DNA of 64,000 nucleotides from Dallia pectoralis. Taxonomy: Eukaryota > Chordata > Actinopteri > Esociformes > Umbridae. Location of the stretch: contig CM055744.1 in the NCBI GenBank assembly GCA_029465975.1, positions 4,417,500-4,481,499 of the forward strand, given 5' to 3'. The notes under the pieces were generated by a model. It worked only from the letters and a program-made list of their open reading frames with translations. It was not told the origin of the DNA and made no database searches. Shown one piece after another: positions 12,881-26,840 of this stretch (the first letter of the stretch is position 1; every line of letters begins with the position of its first letter). Position numbers and translations under genes: made by a program.

Positions 12881-13606
12881 TTATGAGTAAACACACTGAC
12901 CACAGAGTACTGTGGTAACACACTGACCAAAGAGTACTGTGGTAACACACTGACCAAAGAGTACTGTGGTAACACACTGACCAAAGAGTACTGTGGTAAC
13001 ACACTGACTGTAATGTTATACGTAAACACACTGACTGAAATGTTATGAGAAAACACACTGACTGTAATGTTATACGTAAACACACTGACTGAAATGTTAT
13101 GAGTAAACACACTTACTGTGATGTTATGAGTAAACACACTGACTGTAATGTTATAAGTAAACACACTGATTGTAATGTTATGAGTAAACACACTGACTGT
13201 GATGTTATGAGTAAACACACTGACTGTAATGTTATGAGTAAACACACTGACTGTGATGTTATGAGTAAACACACTGACTGTAATGTTATAAGTAAACACA
13301 CTGACTTTAATGTTATGAGTAAATACACTGACTGTGATGTTATGAGTAAACACACTGACTGTGATGTTATGAGTAAACACACTGACTGTAATGTTATGAG
13401 TAAACACACTGACTGTGATGTTATGAGTAAACACACTGACTGTGATGTTATGAGTAAACACACTGACTGTGATGTTATGAGTAAACACACTGACTGTAAT
13501 GTTATAAGTAAACACACTGACTGTAATGTTATGAGTAAACACACTGACTGTAACAATTTCAGTACACACACTGACCGTAAGTTATTGGTAAACGCACACA
13601 CCAAAA
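12881..13606. repeat. 27-bp minisatellite, about 27 copies in two sub-families
   Basis: The period is 27. The first four units (about 12900-13005) contain CACTGACCAAAGAGTACTGT. The remaining units contain TTATGAGTAAACACACTGAC with TGTAATG or TGTGATG. The CACACTGAC core is shared, so the first block is a diverged sub-family. The frames of up to 258 codons inside (9-residue repeats) are by-products of a unit divisible by three. Confidence 0.95.
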
Positions 13607-14640
13607 CATTCTGAGGCTATTAAAAAAAAAGAAAATCATTCCAAAGACGACTTTAATCCAAATGGCACCAGTGTGGCAGGCAGCATGCATTTGAAACGCC
13701 ACGACTAACAGGAATCATTAGTTTGGAGCTTGAAACAGGGCTGTTATTCCTCAGCAGCAGCCATTTCAAATCACGATGCAATAACATTTCCGGAATAATC
13801 AAAAATGATGATCACGGAAAGAAGCAGAGTGGCTTTATGTGGCAAAGCAACACTAGATGTTAGTGATTGTCCAATATCGCTTATGCTCTCATGGATTACT
13901 TAATTACCAGTCCGTGCCTACGTTCCGCTGCGTTAATGGCAGAAAATATGGCCTTTATCTCGCTTAAGGAATAAATCGTGTTACGCCATCTCTCCACATC
14001 TCATAACGAACACACCATCCCACACATAAACAACCCCCCCCCCTTGTTTTAACGTCGCCTCGTATGTATCATCTGAAATGTGATAACTACTGAGAGAAAG
14101 CTCAATGAGTCTCTCGCTGGAACTTTTTCTTTAGCGGTGTATTCTGGCCTCATTCCACCTGAACCTTTGATCCCCTCTATGTGAAATCAGGGATTGGATG
14201 CTCATTGGAACACGCTGCGTTCGTGATTCGTAATCACGAGGTGTCCAACTTCTATGCTAAATTGCTATTGCCTCAGTAGGAAGCATGGTTCTGAGTAAAA
14301 GTTTAGAGGGAATAAATAAGTTAATCATGAACCCACCTGGCAAATTGTTCATCTCTGCCAGGGAGAGGCTGGCTACAGACTGTATCAGTGTGCCTGAGTT
14401 AATATGAACGACAAGCCGCTCAGGCTTACAGCCAACGGGGTGGAAGAACTGCCACACTGCACTGTCAGATCTAATACAGGGTATGGGCAGTGAAACAATC
14501 AGAACATCTGAATGGATCGAGCTTTACCATGGGGAACCCGGTCACAAGTATAACAGGGAAGGCAGAGACGTCAAGATGATTCGCAAACAGGCAGATCAGT
14601 AAAATGTCACAATGATCCAAATTTTAGGTCACTTATTTAC
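13607..14640. other. Non-coding interval, no gene seen
   Basis: Unique sequence. A C run occurs at about 14034-14043. The longest frame is 66 codons with no motif. Confidence 0.5.
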
Positions 14641-14810
14641 CTGGAAACGGAATGTTCTGCAGTCTGGCAAACGGAATGTTCTGCAGCCTGGCAAACGGAA
14701 TGTTCTGCAGCCTGGCAAACGGAATGTTCTGCAGTCTGGCAAACGGAATGTTCTGCAGCCTGGCAAACGGAATGTTCTGCAGCCTGGCAAACGGAATGTT
14801 CTGCAGCCTG
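14641..14810. repeat. 24-bp minisatellite, 7 copies
   Basis: The unit GGCAAACGGAATGTTCTGCA plus a four-base variable junction (GTCT/GCCT) repeats seven times. The first unit is diverged (GGAAACGG). The frames through it (KRNVLQPG, CRTFRLPG repeats) are by-products. Confidence 0.94.
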
Positions 14811-16799
14811 CATCTGACATCCCAGTAGCCATAGAAGGAACCCGGCTCAGCAGTACACAGAGATGGCAGACAGGACCTCCTATACTCAGAATACACTGTC
14901 CAATAGAGAAGCCGACCCCAAGACATTAACTCATTCTGGTTGTCAGCATCACTAGACACAAGGGGCACTTTCAAACTGTGGTTGTGTATAAGCAGGTCTC
15001 TGTTCCACGGGGGCGATCTTCAAGAAGCACCCCATGATTGTGTTAGTGAGTGTCACACAGATGAACATGGCAGAAGATAAAATCCAAATTAGAGTTGCAT
15101 GAAATTAGCCTAAAAGCTCTTAATGTTCTCACAACCATAATGGCATAAGTGAAGAACAGAAAAGCCTTTCTCTTCACCCCATATGGCAAAATATTTACAA
15201 CTGCAGAAAATTGCACTAAAATAGGATCTATTGCACTAACATGCCCCCCCCTCCCCAAGTGCTGAGGACCTTTGGCTTAGAGTCATTAACAGGCCAGAGG
15301 CAGCGCTAGCGTCTGACACAACCCAGCAGTTTCAGATGTTTGCTTTTGTATCCAGCGGGATTTGAACCAGAGTGTCCAGCAGGGTAAACCAATAATGGCC
15401 ATTAGAAGACCACAAATGATTTCCGTTCCACTGTTATTTTCAATCGTAACATTTTTCATGTTCAATTCCAAATTAGACTGTCAAATGTACCAAAAGTGTA
15501 ATTTAAGGTTTGATATATAAATAGCTTTGCAGGAATATTGGCACATTTCAATATCAGCATGAGGTTTACAATATGTGGTAAAGTGATGCAGCACCAGTTG
15601 TATGTAGCTGTATAGAGTATGCATGCTGTTTTAGTTTTTTATGCTACTAGGAAGAAATGGAAAACTAGCTATTGCCTTTTACTAAGCTAGCTAGCATTTA
15701 GCAACGAGGAATTTAGACAATTAGAAACACATTAAAAAAAGGTCTAACAAATAGTCTTTGGATTGTTTAGTTGCCTGGAGTCAAAAGATGCGAAACAGAA
15801 ATACTTAATGATCTTTACGCCATTTTGTTCTTAGCAACTTCCATAGGAAAGTGAGCGTGGCTCGAAATATGTAGATGAAATATTACATTTTTCTCTGTTC
15901 TTTTCACTGGGCTTCTTTCATGGCCACCAACTTTAAAGATCACATACCAGTGGAATCAAGTCTCCAAAAGGATAGTTCAAAACCCTTTTTTGAAGCATTT
16001 CATTTTTTCTCTCATGGATGTTTAGTTACACGTGGAACTGCATACCTGATGTTCACACATGAAAGCCTCAAACACTTGAAACCATACATTGTTCAGTAGG
16101 TAAAAAATTACAATTCCCACATGAAGAGCTTTTACCCACGTGATCTCCAAATGTAGTGAGAAAACATGACATTTAGGATGAAACAGCCCCCCCCCACCCC
16201 TCCCACCAGGCATAGAGCACATTACACTTGGGCGTTGAACAGCGTCGGTGACCTCATCATCATCATCTTCTCCACAGAGATACCAACCACTGTCCCCTGT
16301 CTCCGCCTATTAGGGACCTGTCAGGACACTTCGGTCTCCTACAACACAGGACTGTGTTAGACATCTGCCTGGAATGTTGTTCATCGCTACATTTCGGGGT
16401 AAATATATCCAGCGTTAATAACACCCATGTGCACGTCCTCGGCCGGTGGACTATTGTCTATTAATTGCATTAGCATTTTCTCCCGGACAACAAGCCGAGT
16501 TCTTATCCCCGATCTTCAAACTGTGACTGGGAACTATTGATCTGGAGCATGTTGTCATTCAAATGATAATTAGGAGAGGGTGAGAGGTGGGTATCCAATC
16601 CGTCTGAACATCTGGATGAGTTCCTCAAGGACAATGGGAGCAGCGGGATGTCTGCGCAGTGTTGAAGACCACTGGCACGTCTTCATGTGCCCAAGTCCTT
16701 AATATGAATTATATAACTCATTTCCACAACCCGGCAGCTCGGTTCTGTCCAACTATCAATGTAGACAAAACACTGGGGAGGACCCAATGCCGGGGTATG

Positions 16800-16801
16800 T
16801 A

Positions 16802-16834
<33 letters not shown>
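16800..16834. repeat. (CA)n microsatellite
   Basis: An AC dinucleotide run with one TAC interruption near its start. Confidence 0.95.
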
Positions 16835-18665
16835 CTACTGCGACACGCTACAATGGTGTCCCAACAAAGATGATAGGGGCAGAAATGTGTGTGGTTTTCA
16901 TGCACAAGAATGCTTGTTTTTAGCACATGCTTTGTAGTTTTGTGAACAAGTTTTTTTTGGTAAAACTCAGGATAGAATGTGTTAATAAAATCTGGTAATA
17001 TAATATAGTATTTGTACAAGATGTCAGACCTTTATGGGAACGTCACAGATTATTTCAATTCTCCGATATAGTTTGTGTGTGTAAGGTCATGTGTTAAACG
17101 AGATGTAGAACGCTTTGTGACTCCTTTTCAGAGTTTATCTGAAAAATAAAAAAATAGCTTTAGCATTAGAAACAGGGTAAAAATGTAATCAGGGAAATGA
17201 CAGTATAACAAGGTAGGTAAGTACTTCATATTACTGTGTAATAGCTTAGCGTTAGCTTAGGGTCGGTGCTATCATGGGTTAAGCTTATCTATAATTAAAA
17301 ATGGATTTTAAGGACATGCAAACGGAAACATTAGCAGAGCCAACATATATTGTTCTCAATATAATATTGGAGTTCCAATTACTATTTTTATGGTGCCTTG
17401 AGATTTTTTTTAAAGAGTAAATTAATTTATTATTTTTCGAAGTAAATAAAGTAAAACTTTAGGAGTAAGTTAAATTCTGTCACCACTGCATTTATGTTCT
17501 AACCATTTAATGAATAATTCCGTCTGCACCACTGAAAAGTGCTTACAGCAGAACTTTTAGGAATCTGCTAAACAAATTGTCTTTGAAATTGTAAAATGGA
17601 CTTAGAGTGTGTTTAAGGAGAGGGAAACCTCTATTTTGTCGTACAGCATGAGACGGTGTGCCAAGCGGCACAAACACAAGCTTGATTACTCAGAACGATG
17701 ACTAGATAATCCTCAGTAACAAATATATCTTTTCTAAAAATTGTAACGGAAAGAAAACTGACGTTGCTTCTGCAAATTTGCACAAATAAAGATAAGCATT
17801 TAAAACCCTTCAGAGGAAAGAGAGAGGTCACTGTTCATATGCGGTGATCACCGTTTAATAAGATAATTGCGGGTGAATTGAACAGAGTCCCGTACATTTA
17901 CATTGAGAAACAGACAAACTGTGTGGCAGGTTATCAGAAAAGGAAACCCCTTATCACCTTATCAATGTTTCTGTTAACACTTTTTTGCATGTTACAATGA
18001 ACAAACTGTTTTCGACCCACATGTGCAAATGCAAAACATTAATGTAAATCAGGGTGCCTGGGTAGAGAACAGACAAACATTGCAAACACTGCCCCCTTGT
18101 GGTGGGTGTGTAATCACTTCTGCTCTTTTGAAATCAGCCGAGGCTCTTGTATTTATTTGGAGCAAGATAATTCCAGAATATTTCCAGAATAAAGAAAACA
18201 TGTAGTAAAGATGTTTATTGAACAAGTGAATCGCATCAAATATTATCGAATGTAGTGTTAAATGCTATTAATAAGAATCGTCTCATATAATATTCGAAAA
18301 CAACAAAACTATACGTCACAATAGAAATAATGAAAAACAAGGTGATTCTTGTTCCGTGTAAAGGCCATTGAGAAGAATGTGAACAGGATATTTGGTCCAT
18401 TGTTGTGAAATATAGAAACACTGTACAGTGCAATAAGTGTGTAATCGTGCAACAGTCCAGACCCCCTTTGTATGTGTCTCCATCTCCCCCTCTTGTTAGA
18501 GTAAATCTCAAAGTCACTTAAAGTCACCACAGTAATTTATTGGCTCCTTAATACTGACGGACAAAGGTCACCAGCAACGCTGTGAGGCGTTCTATCAGGT
18601 TTATCTCTACGGGTCATTAACCTTGACCTGGTGTAAATGCACTTCAGTTCAGAAGCTACCCAGTG

Positions 18666-18690
18666 CGCGCACACACACACACACACACAC
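18666..18690. repeat. (CA)n microsatellite
   Basis: A GCGC(AC)n run of about 25 bases. Confidence 0.93.
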
Positions 18691-21600
18691 GTTTTATGCC
18701 CCCAAGAAGTTCTCTCGGCGACAGCCACTCCACTGTCCCATCGCTCAAGTGCTTTAAACTTGCCTTAATTGTCAGATGGCAGCCAACGCAGGTTCCTTAA
18801 TTGATCTGACCTTTCACAGCGTTTTATAATTTTCAATCCCGCTTTCATTGTTCCATCTGGCACTTTAAAGCGACATCTGGTTAACTGTACTTTACCAGGT
18901 GATCTCTGTACGGATATTTTTAAACGTAATGTATGCTTCAACAGATGTTAGCGTAGACGAGGGGCTAAAGCGCACTCCGGTGCCAGCCGGCCTGGCTTCC
19001 CTCAGCAATTCAAATATTGACACCAGGAATTACAAGCTCGGCCAACAGCAAAACCGACTATTATTTCGGGGTTTTGATTTTGCCTCCTATTAGGTAAACA
19101 TCAATTCAGCTCGGTTCTCTCTCATCATTGCGCATAAATAAAACATCGGCCTTGAGTTGATCAAGTCATAAACATTTTCGCAGTGCAGGGCTCCGTATTG
19201 CAAATATGACTGTTGTCAGCAAGAAGGCAGGCACACATCGGCTGAATAAATAATAAGCGGACGGACGCGGAGAGATGAGTGTGATGTCAGTCAACAGGTC
19301 AGACTGTACAGACGCTCTGTCGCAACTCTGCATGTCTCTCTCTCTCGTCAGGGGACACGCTAGCATTTATACCGAGAGTGCATTTGCTGAAATTCATCCC
19401 TGTCAAAGTGGAATTGACATTTAAATGGTTATTGTAACTTGTACGTTTTACACGGTGACAAAAGTAATCTGTCGACTCTCCCTGCAGCTGTGCTGGCATG
19501 AATGACATGCTGATATGTGATCACCAGACATGGAATTCTGGGGTTTCCTTTGGATTTTGTTGTTCGAGTACCCATGTTTTAAATAATTTTTATTCTATAT
19601 GTCCGATCTTGTACTGGTTGGTGAGTCTGCTGGCGTCAGGGTGATTCGTTTTGTCAAGGGCATGAACATTTTACCAGAATGTATAGCACACTGGTGGTCC
19701 TCCTAGATCCCGTTCAATCTGCCACCATGTCTTCTCCATTCATCCTCGCTGTCCTAATTGTCCCTAAAACTGCTCACTGAGTGACGGGAACCAGATGAAG
19801 GGAAGCGCGGGTCTATACACTCAGCGTGTATCTCACATTTTATATAGACGTGTTGTCGATTTTTACAGCCCCTCGTGAAAACGTCATTTTCCTGCTTGGA
19901 CATTTTTCAATAGAAACCTCAGTTTGCGTGGTGTTTTCTAGGTAAGTGCCTGGAGATGGGTTTACCTGCGGGGCGTGAGATTAATGGTATATCATTGACT
20001 GATTAAATGCATATTGATTGCTGAGATACGTATGATGAACACATAGGATATATGTGGAAACTCTTCCTTTTGCATTTTGCGTCTGTCTTCTGTGCTGTCG
20101 ACGAGGCTGCAAAACCCAGCAAAAAAACGAGATTAAATCACATTTCTAATTTCAACTTGAGGAAGCACATCCACAACTGAGACAACCGCCTTGATGGAAC
20201 GCCTGTGTAGAATTCGTAAAAACATTACGAGAACACAACCTCAGTCTGAAACACACACAGAAGTGTTTCCAACTCTCTGCAGGCTTTTCCCTATTTTGCA
20301 AGGAGACAGGCACTGACATGCCCCAGCCTCAAGGTTAAAGTATTTGGCTCCCCTGGAAGTCTCCAGCCACTGATAGACATGTCGTCCCGTTGAGAACCCG
20401 CCTCAGCCTACCGCAGAACATCTGTTCACAAACAGTCCTGACGGAGCCGTCCTGACACCAGCCTGCACGCCGTCCACGCCGCCCCTATTCCCCACCCGGG
20501 CCAGATGGCGGTCCTCGCTGCACTTACCTACAGTTCCCCACGTCCTCCTCCTGAGCGAATCAAGAATGAACGTGGCCCGCCGGTACCTCCCCGGGCCGGC
20601 CCGTGCCCCCCACCCTCTGGTGGCTTCCAATGTTCCCTTCTGTCAAAAGACAAATTGTCCAACAGCCTGCTCTTTTATGAATTCACCCCGCGGTCCATTT
20701 CTCAAAAGAGGTTAAAGGAAATCCTTGGCCCGTGCCGTTCAACTTTGAGACAGAACTCTGCGTTCTGAAAAGTTGGAAGTCGTAAACTCAGAGCCAAACT
20801 AGCGCCGCCAGGTCGAAAAAACGGGCGTCCATTTTAAATCCCACCACAATGAGCGGTTGTTAATCAAATGGCCTGGCTCGTAACTTACGCGGCCTCGTGT
20901 AAAACACTTCACTGGCTGTGCGAAATATTGACACACATTTGGTGAAGGTGTACGGGCAGTGACATGTAAACACCGCACATGAGAGAACAATTTTTCACAA
21001 ATTACCGGTGCAATTTACAGCAGCAGTCTTAATTTCTGGAAAGTCAAATACGGAATAATTCCGTCTTCAGACAAATATTTATTTTGTGTCCATCTGGGTG
21101 AATTTAACCTTAATATTTATAATGAAACACAGATGACGGGGTTAACATGTACTCTGGCATGTTCTCTGTTCTGTCTACTGTGTGTGTGACCACACATACA
21201 CACATTACACTTACAAACACAAACATTGTATCCACGCTGCCCCTGCTGGTGGTACACAACCAGAAGTCGATAATGATAAAGTTCCAGTTCAAATAACAAA
21301 CTATTACCACATGTCAGTCACAGATACTTCACAGAGATAAGAAATGTTTCATCAGATACATCCCGATGCTGTCTGTAGGTAGTTGCCAGGCAGTTGCCAG
21401 GCAGTGGGCCCAGCAAAGCTCTACCCATGTCCCTGAGGTTCTCTGCCCTGCTGGATCTCTGACCCAGTTATTTCTGCCAGTGGCCATTCTGGCCTGGCTG
21501 TTTCTCTGGCTTCGATTGGCGTCGATCAGAAAGGCTTGTGATCAAACACCTCCTCGCACACCATCACTGTGTCTGGAGACAGGCCAGTCGGCTGGAAACA

Positions 21601-22093
21601 TATCAACAAATATTTACACCAATTACACATTTTCTGTCTCATAAACAGCCAAACACCCAGTGACATTTAACGGCCCTGGTACAAAGCCACACAGGAGCCC
21701 TAGCGAGAGAAGAGGTCCACGAAGAGGTCCACGTGTGGCCGGCTGTCGCGTCTCAGACTCAAACGACTCACTGATCGTTGGACAGCGTCCATTAAAATGA
21801 AAGCCTCCTCGTCTGAGGTTTCCTGGGCAACACTTAAGCCTGTTTACAGTAAAACTCTGCCTTCCCAGACACAATATCCCAGAGTGCACTTGACCATTGA
21901 TGTGATTCACACCGCTGAAAGAAGCCGTCCCCGCAGTGAAAGATCTTCACCAAAACTTGACTGGCCTTTTTAATTCACAATGCAACGTATAAAGTATTCC
22001 TCACACGCTTAATGTCGCAAATAATTACGACCTGATTCGGGCATTTCCACCTCCGGTAGCCGTATATGTGCCCTGACCGGTTTTCGTGCGTTC

Positions 22094-22236
22094 GTCTTTT
22101 TATGCATTATTGACGAAAGACTGCGAGGGGGACAGAATGCGCTCTAGTAGCACTGTGCCGGAATCAAACCCGCGGTAAAGCCGTACGCGAGCACCGGAGA
22201 CAGGGGCTTACACCGCTAAACTATGTGGTCTAGTGT
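22094..22236 (-). mobile_element. tRNA-derived SINE fragment
   Basis: Read on the minus strand, the segment starts GACCACATAGTTTAGCGGTG, with an A-box-like TAGTTTAGCGGT. This is followed about 35 bp later by a B-box-like GGTTTGATTCC (plus strand GGAATCAAACC at about 22160). The minus-strand 3' end carries GTCAATAATGCATAAAAA, close to the short A-rich tail of fish tRNA-type SINEs. The promoter spacing and tail support a SINE rather than a functional tRNA: the sequence does not fold into an obvious intact cloverleaf with matched acceptor arms. The family is not assigned. Confidence 0.6.
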
Positions 22237-22477
22237 TAATGTCTAACCAACTCACCGTGCTGCAGCTAAAACCTCCATTACGCGGCCCTGCGGTCGAAGG
22301 AAGAGGCCCAGGCCGGCCTGCTGGTGTACTGTAATGTGTATGGACTCACGGTGTGTGAGGACAAGGCACTTCTACTGCTGTAGAGACGACCGGGTCTCTC
22401 CTGTATGATATCACTGCTCCTGGGGGAGAATATCAGGCAATAGCAGCGCGATCATAAAATGGCCATGCCGTAAATCT

Positions 22478-22585
22478 TTTTAATTATTCTCCTTCTCTAG
22501 CCTTTTAATGAGACGACTATCCACAGATAATGCAGGTAATTGGACAATGGGCTTCACTCATTCAATTATTGACCAGTGAGTCTGT
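22478..22585. promoter_or_regulatory. Candidate conserved non-coding element (homeodomain/SOX-like sites)
   Basis: Dense core motifs are visible: TTTTAATTATTC, CTTTTAATGAG, GGTAATTGGACAATGGG (TAATTG next to a SOX-like ACAATGG at about 22538-22550) and TTCAATTATTGACC. The sequence is non-repetitive and has no open frame. Conservation is not measured here, so this is a guess from composition. Confidence 0.25.
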
Positions 22586-25500
22586 TAGAGAATGGATATG
22601 CAATTCTCTCTCTCTCTCCGGCTCAAGCTCTGGGGTTTAATCTACCTCATAACATTATGAGGCCGCGTCCCACTAAAGCTCCTATCTTGATAAACCCATA
22701 TGTGTAAAAATTTCTTCACAGGCATTAAAAGGGGGAATTGATTGGATTACCTTCCAATACAATTGACCAAGTAGTTAAATTGCATCCGGAACGTGCTCGA
22801 TTGAGTCGTACGTCTTGACAGTGCTGTTTCAACAATGCTATTTTAGTCCTTTTAACCTATTTATGTCATGGAAATATACCATACGAATTATGGGCCAACA
22901 GGCTATCGCAATTTGCAAGAGTGCTCTTGCTATTTGTCTCAATAAGCAAAAAAAAACGAAAACAAAAATCACGCCACTAACTGCTTCCTCCAGCCGTACG
23001 ATGGCCATGCTGGATAACATTGACAGTGCAGACTGTCATGTACAGAAAAAACAGACGCGTCACAATAAAACCCTGCTTTCACTCCCGAGGTCGCTTGGAA
23101 ACCAGATCCTTCACACTTCAGAACATGAGGTCCTTTTGTTCATTTCAAACCCCTGTACGCGAGGGGGGTTGCAGACTGAGATGGCCGGAGCACTTGGAGA
23201 TGTATGAAACACACTCGTCAGCCTGAAGCACTCGTGTCACCAACGCACAGGGGTTTTCAGGTGGAACGACCATTGGACGTGTTTGTAAAGCGGAGGTCAC
23301 AAGATCTGAATCTGGGGTGTGGGGTTGGGGGTTTATGGGCTTAAGCAAGCAGTGTGACACCCTAAACGTGGGCATGGTTAACTATTGTGGATAAAAGACT
23401 GTTGATAACTGAAAAAACATTTCGCCGTCTGCAAGGGGGGGGGGGGTCAAAAGAAAATGTATTTATTTCCCATTTATGGATCCCAACTTAATGCGCAATT
23501 GAAAAACCAGCTCCCTGGATGGAAGACTTCTTTAGTCTGAGTGAATATCCAACCTAAAGGCAAAATCTACAAACCACAGTGGAAGCTCCAGAGAGTGAGA
23601 GAATTCCCTCACTGATCATCCAATTTGGCTGATAGCAGTGCGTGAAAAAAGCAGAGGGGGAGAATCTCAAAGGAATCCTCAATCACCCAGTAGTGTCAGT
23701 GTCAGAACGGCAGCCCTAGCAGCTACTGAGGCACTGCATTAATCATGAGCAGACAAACAGCATGTTGTGTCTGTTGGCAATTGTGAATCTCGACCAAAGT
23801 TCGACTATAGCTGCTCACAACATGAGCTAGATAAACCACTCAATTACCAGTTGGGTAAATGGGACGCATGCCTTACATCACACCCAACACGAGCGAGGAA
23901 CACACTCACGCGACAGAATTATAAAAGGCTGTTTGTTTGCCGTCGGTAATGGGATGACTCAAATTCTGTCACGTTAGCTATCATGTTCGGGCTGACATTG
24001 CTCTATTACATCGTTTACAGCTTAGCTGTGGAGTACAGGCTGACACAGTGCTGTGGCCTCTGATGGGTTAATAGCAGGGAGAATAGAGGAAGGGTTTCTT
24101 CAGCCATGTTTCGCAAGACAGAATCTTTATAGAGTTGATCACATGGAAATAATCAGAACACTTTTGTGTTATTTCACGTGTAAAGATACAGCTGGCCTTC
24201 CAGTGGATACGCTTGTGTTAATAACCGTGTAATAACCATAACCAACCTTGACACCTCTAGCTACAACCATTAACATAATTGTTTCCAAATATTGTAGCTG
24301 TGGACTTAATTGCCATACTATTAATTTCCAATTTGAATGAGTCGTTGGCAGAGACGATTTCATTTCAAAATTGGCAGCCACACTCAAATTATTGCATATA
24401 AACACATTGACAAAAATTATATCTCAAGGGGCAAATTGTTTTGGCATGGAAATGATTTTTTATGTGGTTTGGAAGCGGGATGAACTGTATCAACAATCAT
24501 ACCTTTATGCCCCCCGCAGCCTTCTATATAAATATGTCTTTTGGCCTAAATAAACTCTGTCTTCTCCCATCCCTTTTCAAGATAAAAGCCTGGTCAATTA
24601 AGCGTAATAGTCAGTGACAACATGAAACAATAAACCATTCTTTCAATCAGAATATATACGGTAGCTATTCTTAAAGGAAGATTCGGAACGTCAAATTAAT
24701 TACTCGTCCTCAGTGCTCGTTTAAAACGTATCGATTTGAACATAACAATGTGTTAAAATAATGTCCCCTGGCACCTCTGTGTCTTCTCGGGTTCTCCTCG
24801 CCACCGCGTCCTAATCAACAGACGGTTAGACATGCATTCACCGGGCCGGTGACAGAGCCTGATATATGGGGTCACCGGGAACGTTCGTAATCCATCCATT
24901 GCGAAAATGTATTATCTTATTATAATTGTATACACAAACATTGAGATGATTTAAGTGACATAGTGGAAAGATGAAATCCGTTTATTAAAAGGGTCCCCGC
25001 CCCTCGGGAACACATTGCAGGCAACCACCTCTCGATGACTGCTTTTAACAACACGGTTATTGTTTTATTGATCGGGGTTTATTACAGATCTGACACCCGC
25101 GTTGCGTGTTAATCAAACCGCGTATCGCCCCCCAACCCCCTGTATTTTACGAGATTGCAATTAATTTAATAACTGTGATTTTTTTCCAGCGATTTCGGCC
25201 CTAACGAGGTGTGCGGGGGAGTGGCCCATTCGTCTTTGGCCCCCGTGTTGTCGCTCAGGCACTCACGGTGGCGCGGCGCTCTGACCTTAATGGACACTGC
25301 GGAAGTGGCCCATTGAGCTACGTGTGCACTCCCCGGGCTGGTCGCAGTGCCTCGCTCTTTTGTTCCGCAGAAGTGATATCACTATTAAGGAAGCCATTCA
25401 TAGCCATATAATTCCTCCGTTGCACACTTAAACACTCCCGAGTGTATGGGAAAATTATACAATTCCGCCTCTGCTCAAAAGTACTTTGTTAATGTATCAT

Positions 25501-25837
25501 TTTTTCAGGCATTGCACATTTAACCTAAAAGGAAAAAGAATAATTTCCAGTGGACAAAACGAAGGATTAATATGCTGTTCTGCATGTGGTTTAGGCGACA
25601 ACGGCTTGCCGCACATTAAATCAACAGAACATCCAGACGCCATATGACGCATTGGCGATTAAGAGAGAGGCTGGGGGACACTGGACCTATCTGGGTGTCA
25701 AGCTGACATTACAGTCCCTATGAAAGGAGGAACAGAAGGACCCCTGTGAAGGGCCCGCTGTTGGTCAATACCCTGTATCTGTGTTTCCTTTCATTCCATC
25801 TCCAGAACTGCACATCTGCTGAACGTGGCACAATTTA

Positions 25838-25935
25838 TCTATCACAATAATTATTAATTAATTGTTCGGCTCATCCTCTATAATTGAGGACAGATCTGGA
25901 ACGCCATTAGCTCTGATAATAAAGAGAACGATGTC
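25838..25935. promoter_or_regulatory. Candidate conserved non-coding element (TAATTA cluster)
   Basis: Overlapping homeodomain cores (ATTATTAATTAATTG) are followed by TATAATTGAGG and CATTAGCTCTGATAATAAAG in unique sequence with no open frame. Inference from motif density only. Confidence 0.25.
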
Positions 25936-26818
25936 TCCCGCCCACCTGAGCACACAGGGAAAGCTTTCTGCTCTGGTTCTTTGTGGCCTCGTCAGCAAAT
26001 GTATTCTTTTGCACTGAGCAGTAGTTAACAACTTATAGGTTTGTCAAACCAATTTAATTCTTTTTAAATCTTCATAGCAATTATCTTTTTGCATAATCAG
26101 TTCCAGGACCTTGGGGGGCTACTGGGTCTTATAACGTCTTTAAAATAATTGTTCAGTGAGTAATTTGAAGTTTTGTGGAAATTGCTTAATAATCAGATCC
26201 CAAAGTCAATATTTGCCCGGGAAACTAAGTTGTAGATGTAGGACTTCGTGTAACTGAGAAGAGGAATCGTTAAATAAATATAAAATTGAAATGCATATTC
26301 CAAAGTATGTGCCCTACTACCTACACCCAGCTGTGCAGTTTACTGATGCCTTATTCCCGCACTGCTAGAAATTAACATGTGTAGTCTATTCAAAAGTTAA
26401 AATGGCTTCTGAAGTTAGTAACCTCCACTTTAAATATCAGACTTTATATGTGCTGACAAAAAGAAGTATCAAAACTTACAAAACACTCACTTGCTTATAA
26501 GCCACATAGCACTTTATATTTATGTTGTGACCGGATTATTTTCTTGCAGTTCTGGTTCTGTATTGCTGTTAAATGACAGAGCATGTGCTGCTTTTGGAAG
26601 AAAAATAAACAGCTAGAAGTGTAATTCTGACCATATTCAGAGTTCAACCTTGTGATTTGGCTGAATATGTGTCATTGCAAACGTTGTGGGCTAAAGAGTA
26701 GCTCAGAAAACAAGACATTAAGCCAACAAGTACATTACATGTGGAGTACTGTTGTGAACAGGAGATCCTGTCAACAAATGTTAAGTGACCAGAGAGAGAG
26801 CATTTAAGTGCGTGAGCA

Positions 26819-26840
26819 TGTGTGTGTGTGTGTGTGTGTG
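26819..26840. repeat. (TG)n microsatellite
   Basis: A TG dinucleotide run of 22 bases. Confidence 0.93.

Larger units (their letters stand above)
14811..22090. other. Long non-coding interval (gene desert)
   Basis: No exon with recognisable product was found on either strand. The longest frames are under 95 codons. It contains CA microsatellites at 16800-16834 and 18666-18690 and stretches of mixed, non-repetitive sequence such as 18745-18905 that look like regulatory DNA. Confidence 0.5.

Noticed and set aside
22094..22236. Functional tRNA gene
   Set aside because: The A- and B-box words are present, but the sequence continues into a SINE-type tail and no intact cloverleaf is evident.
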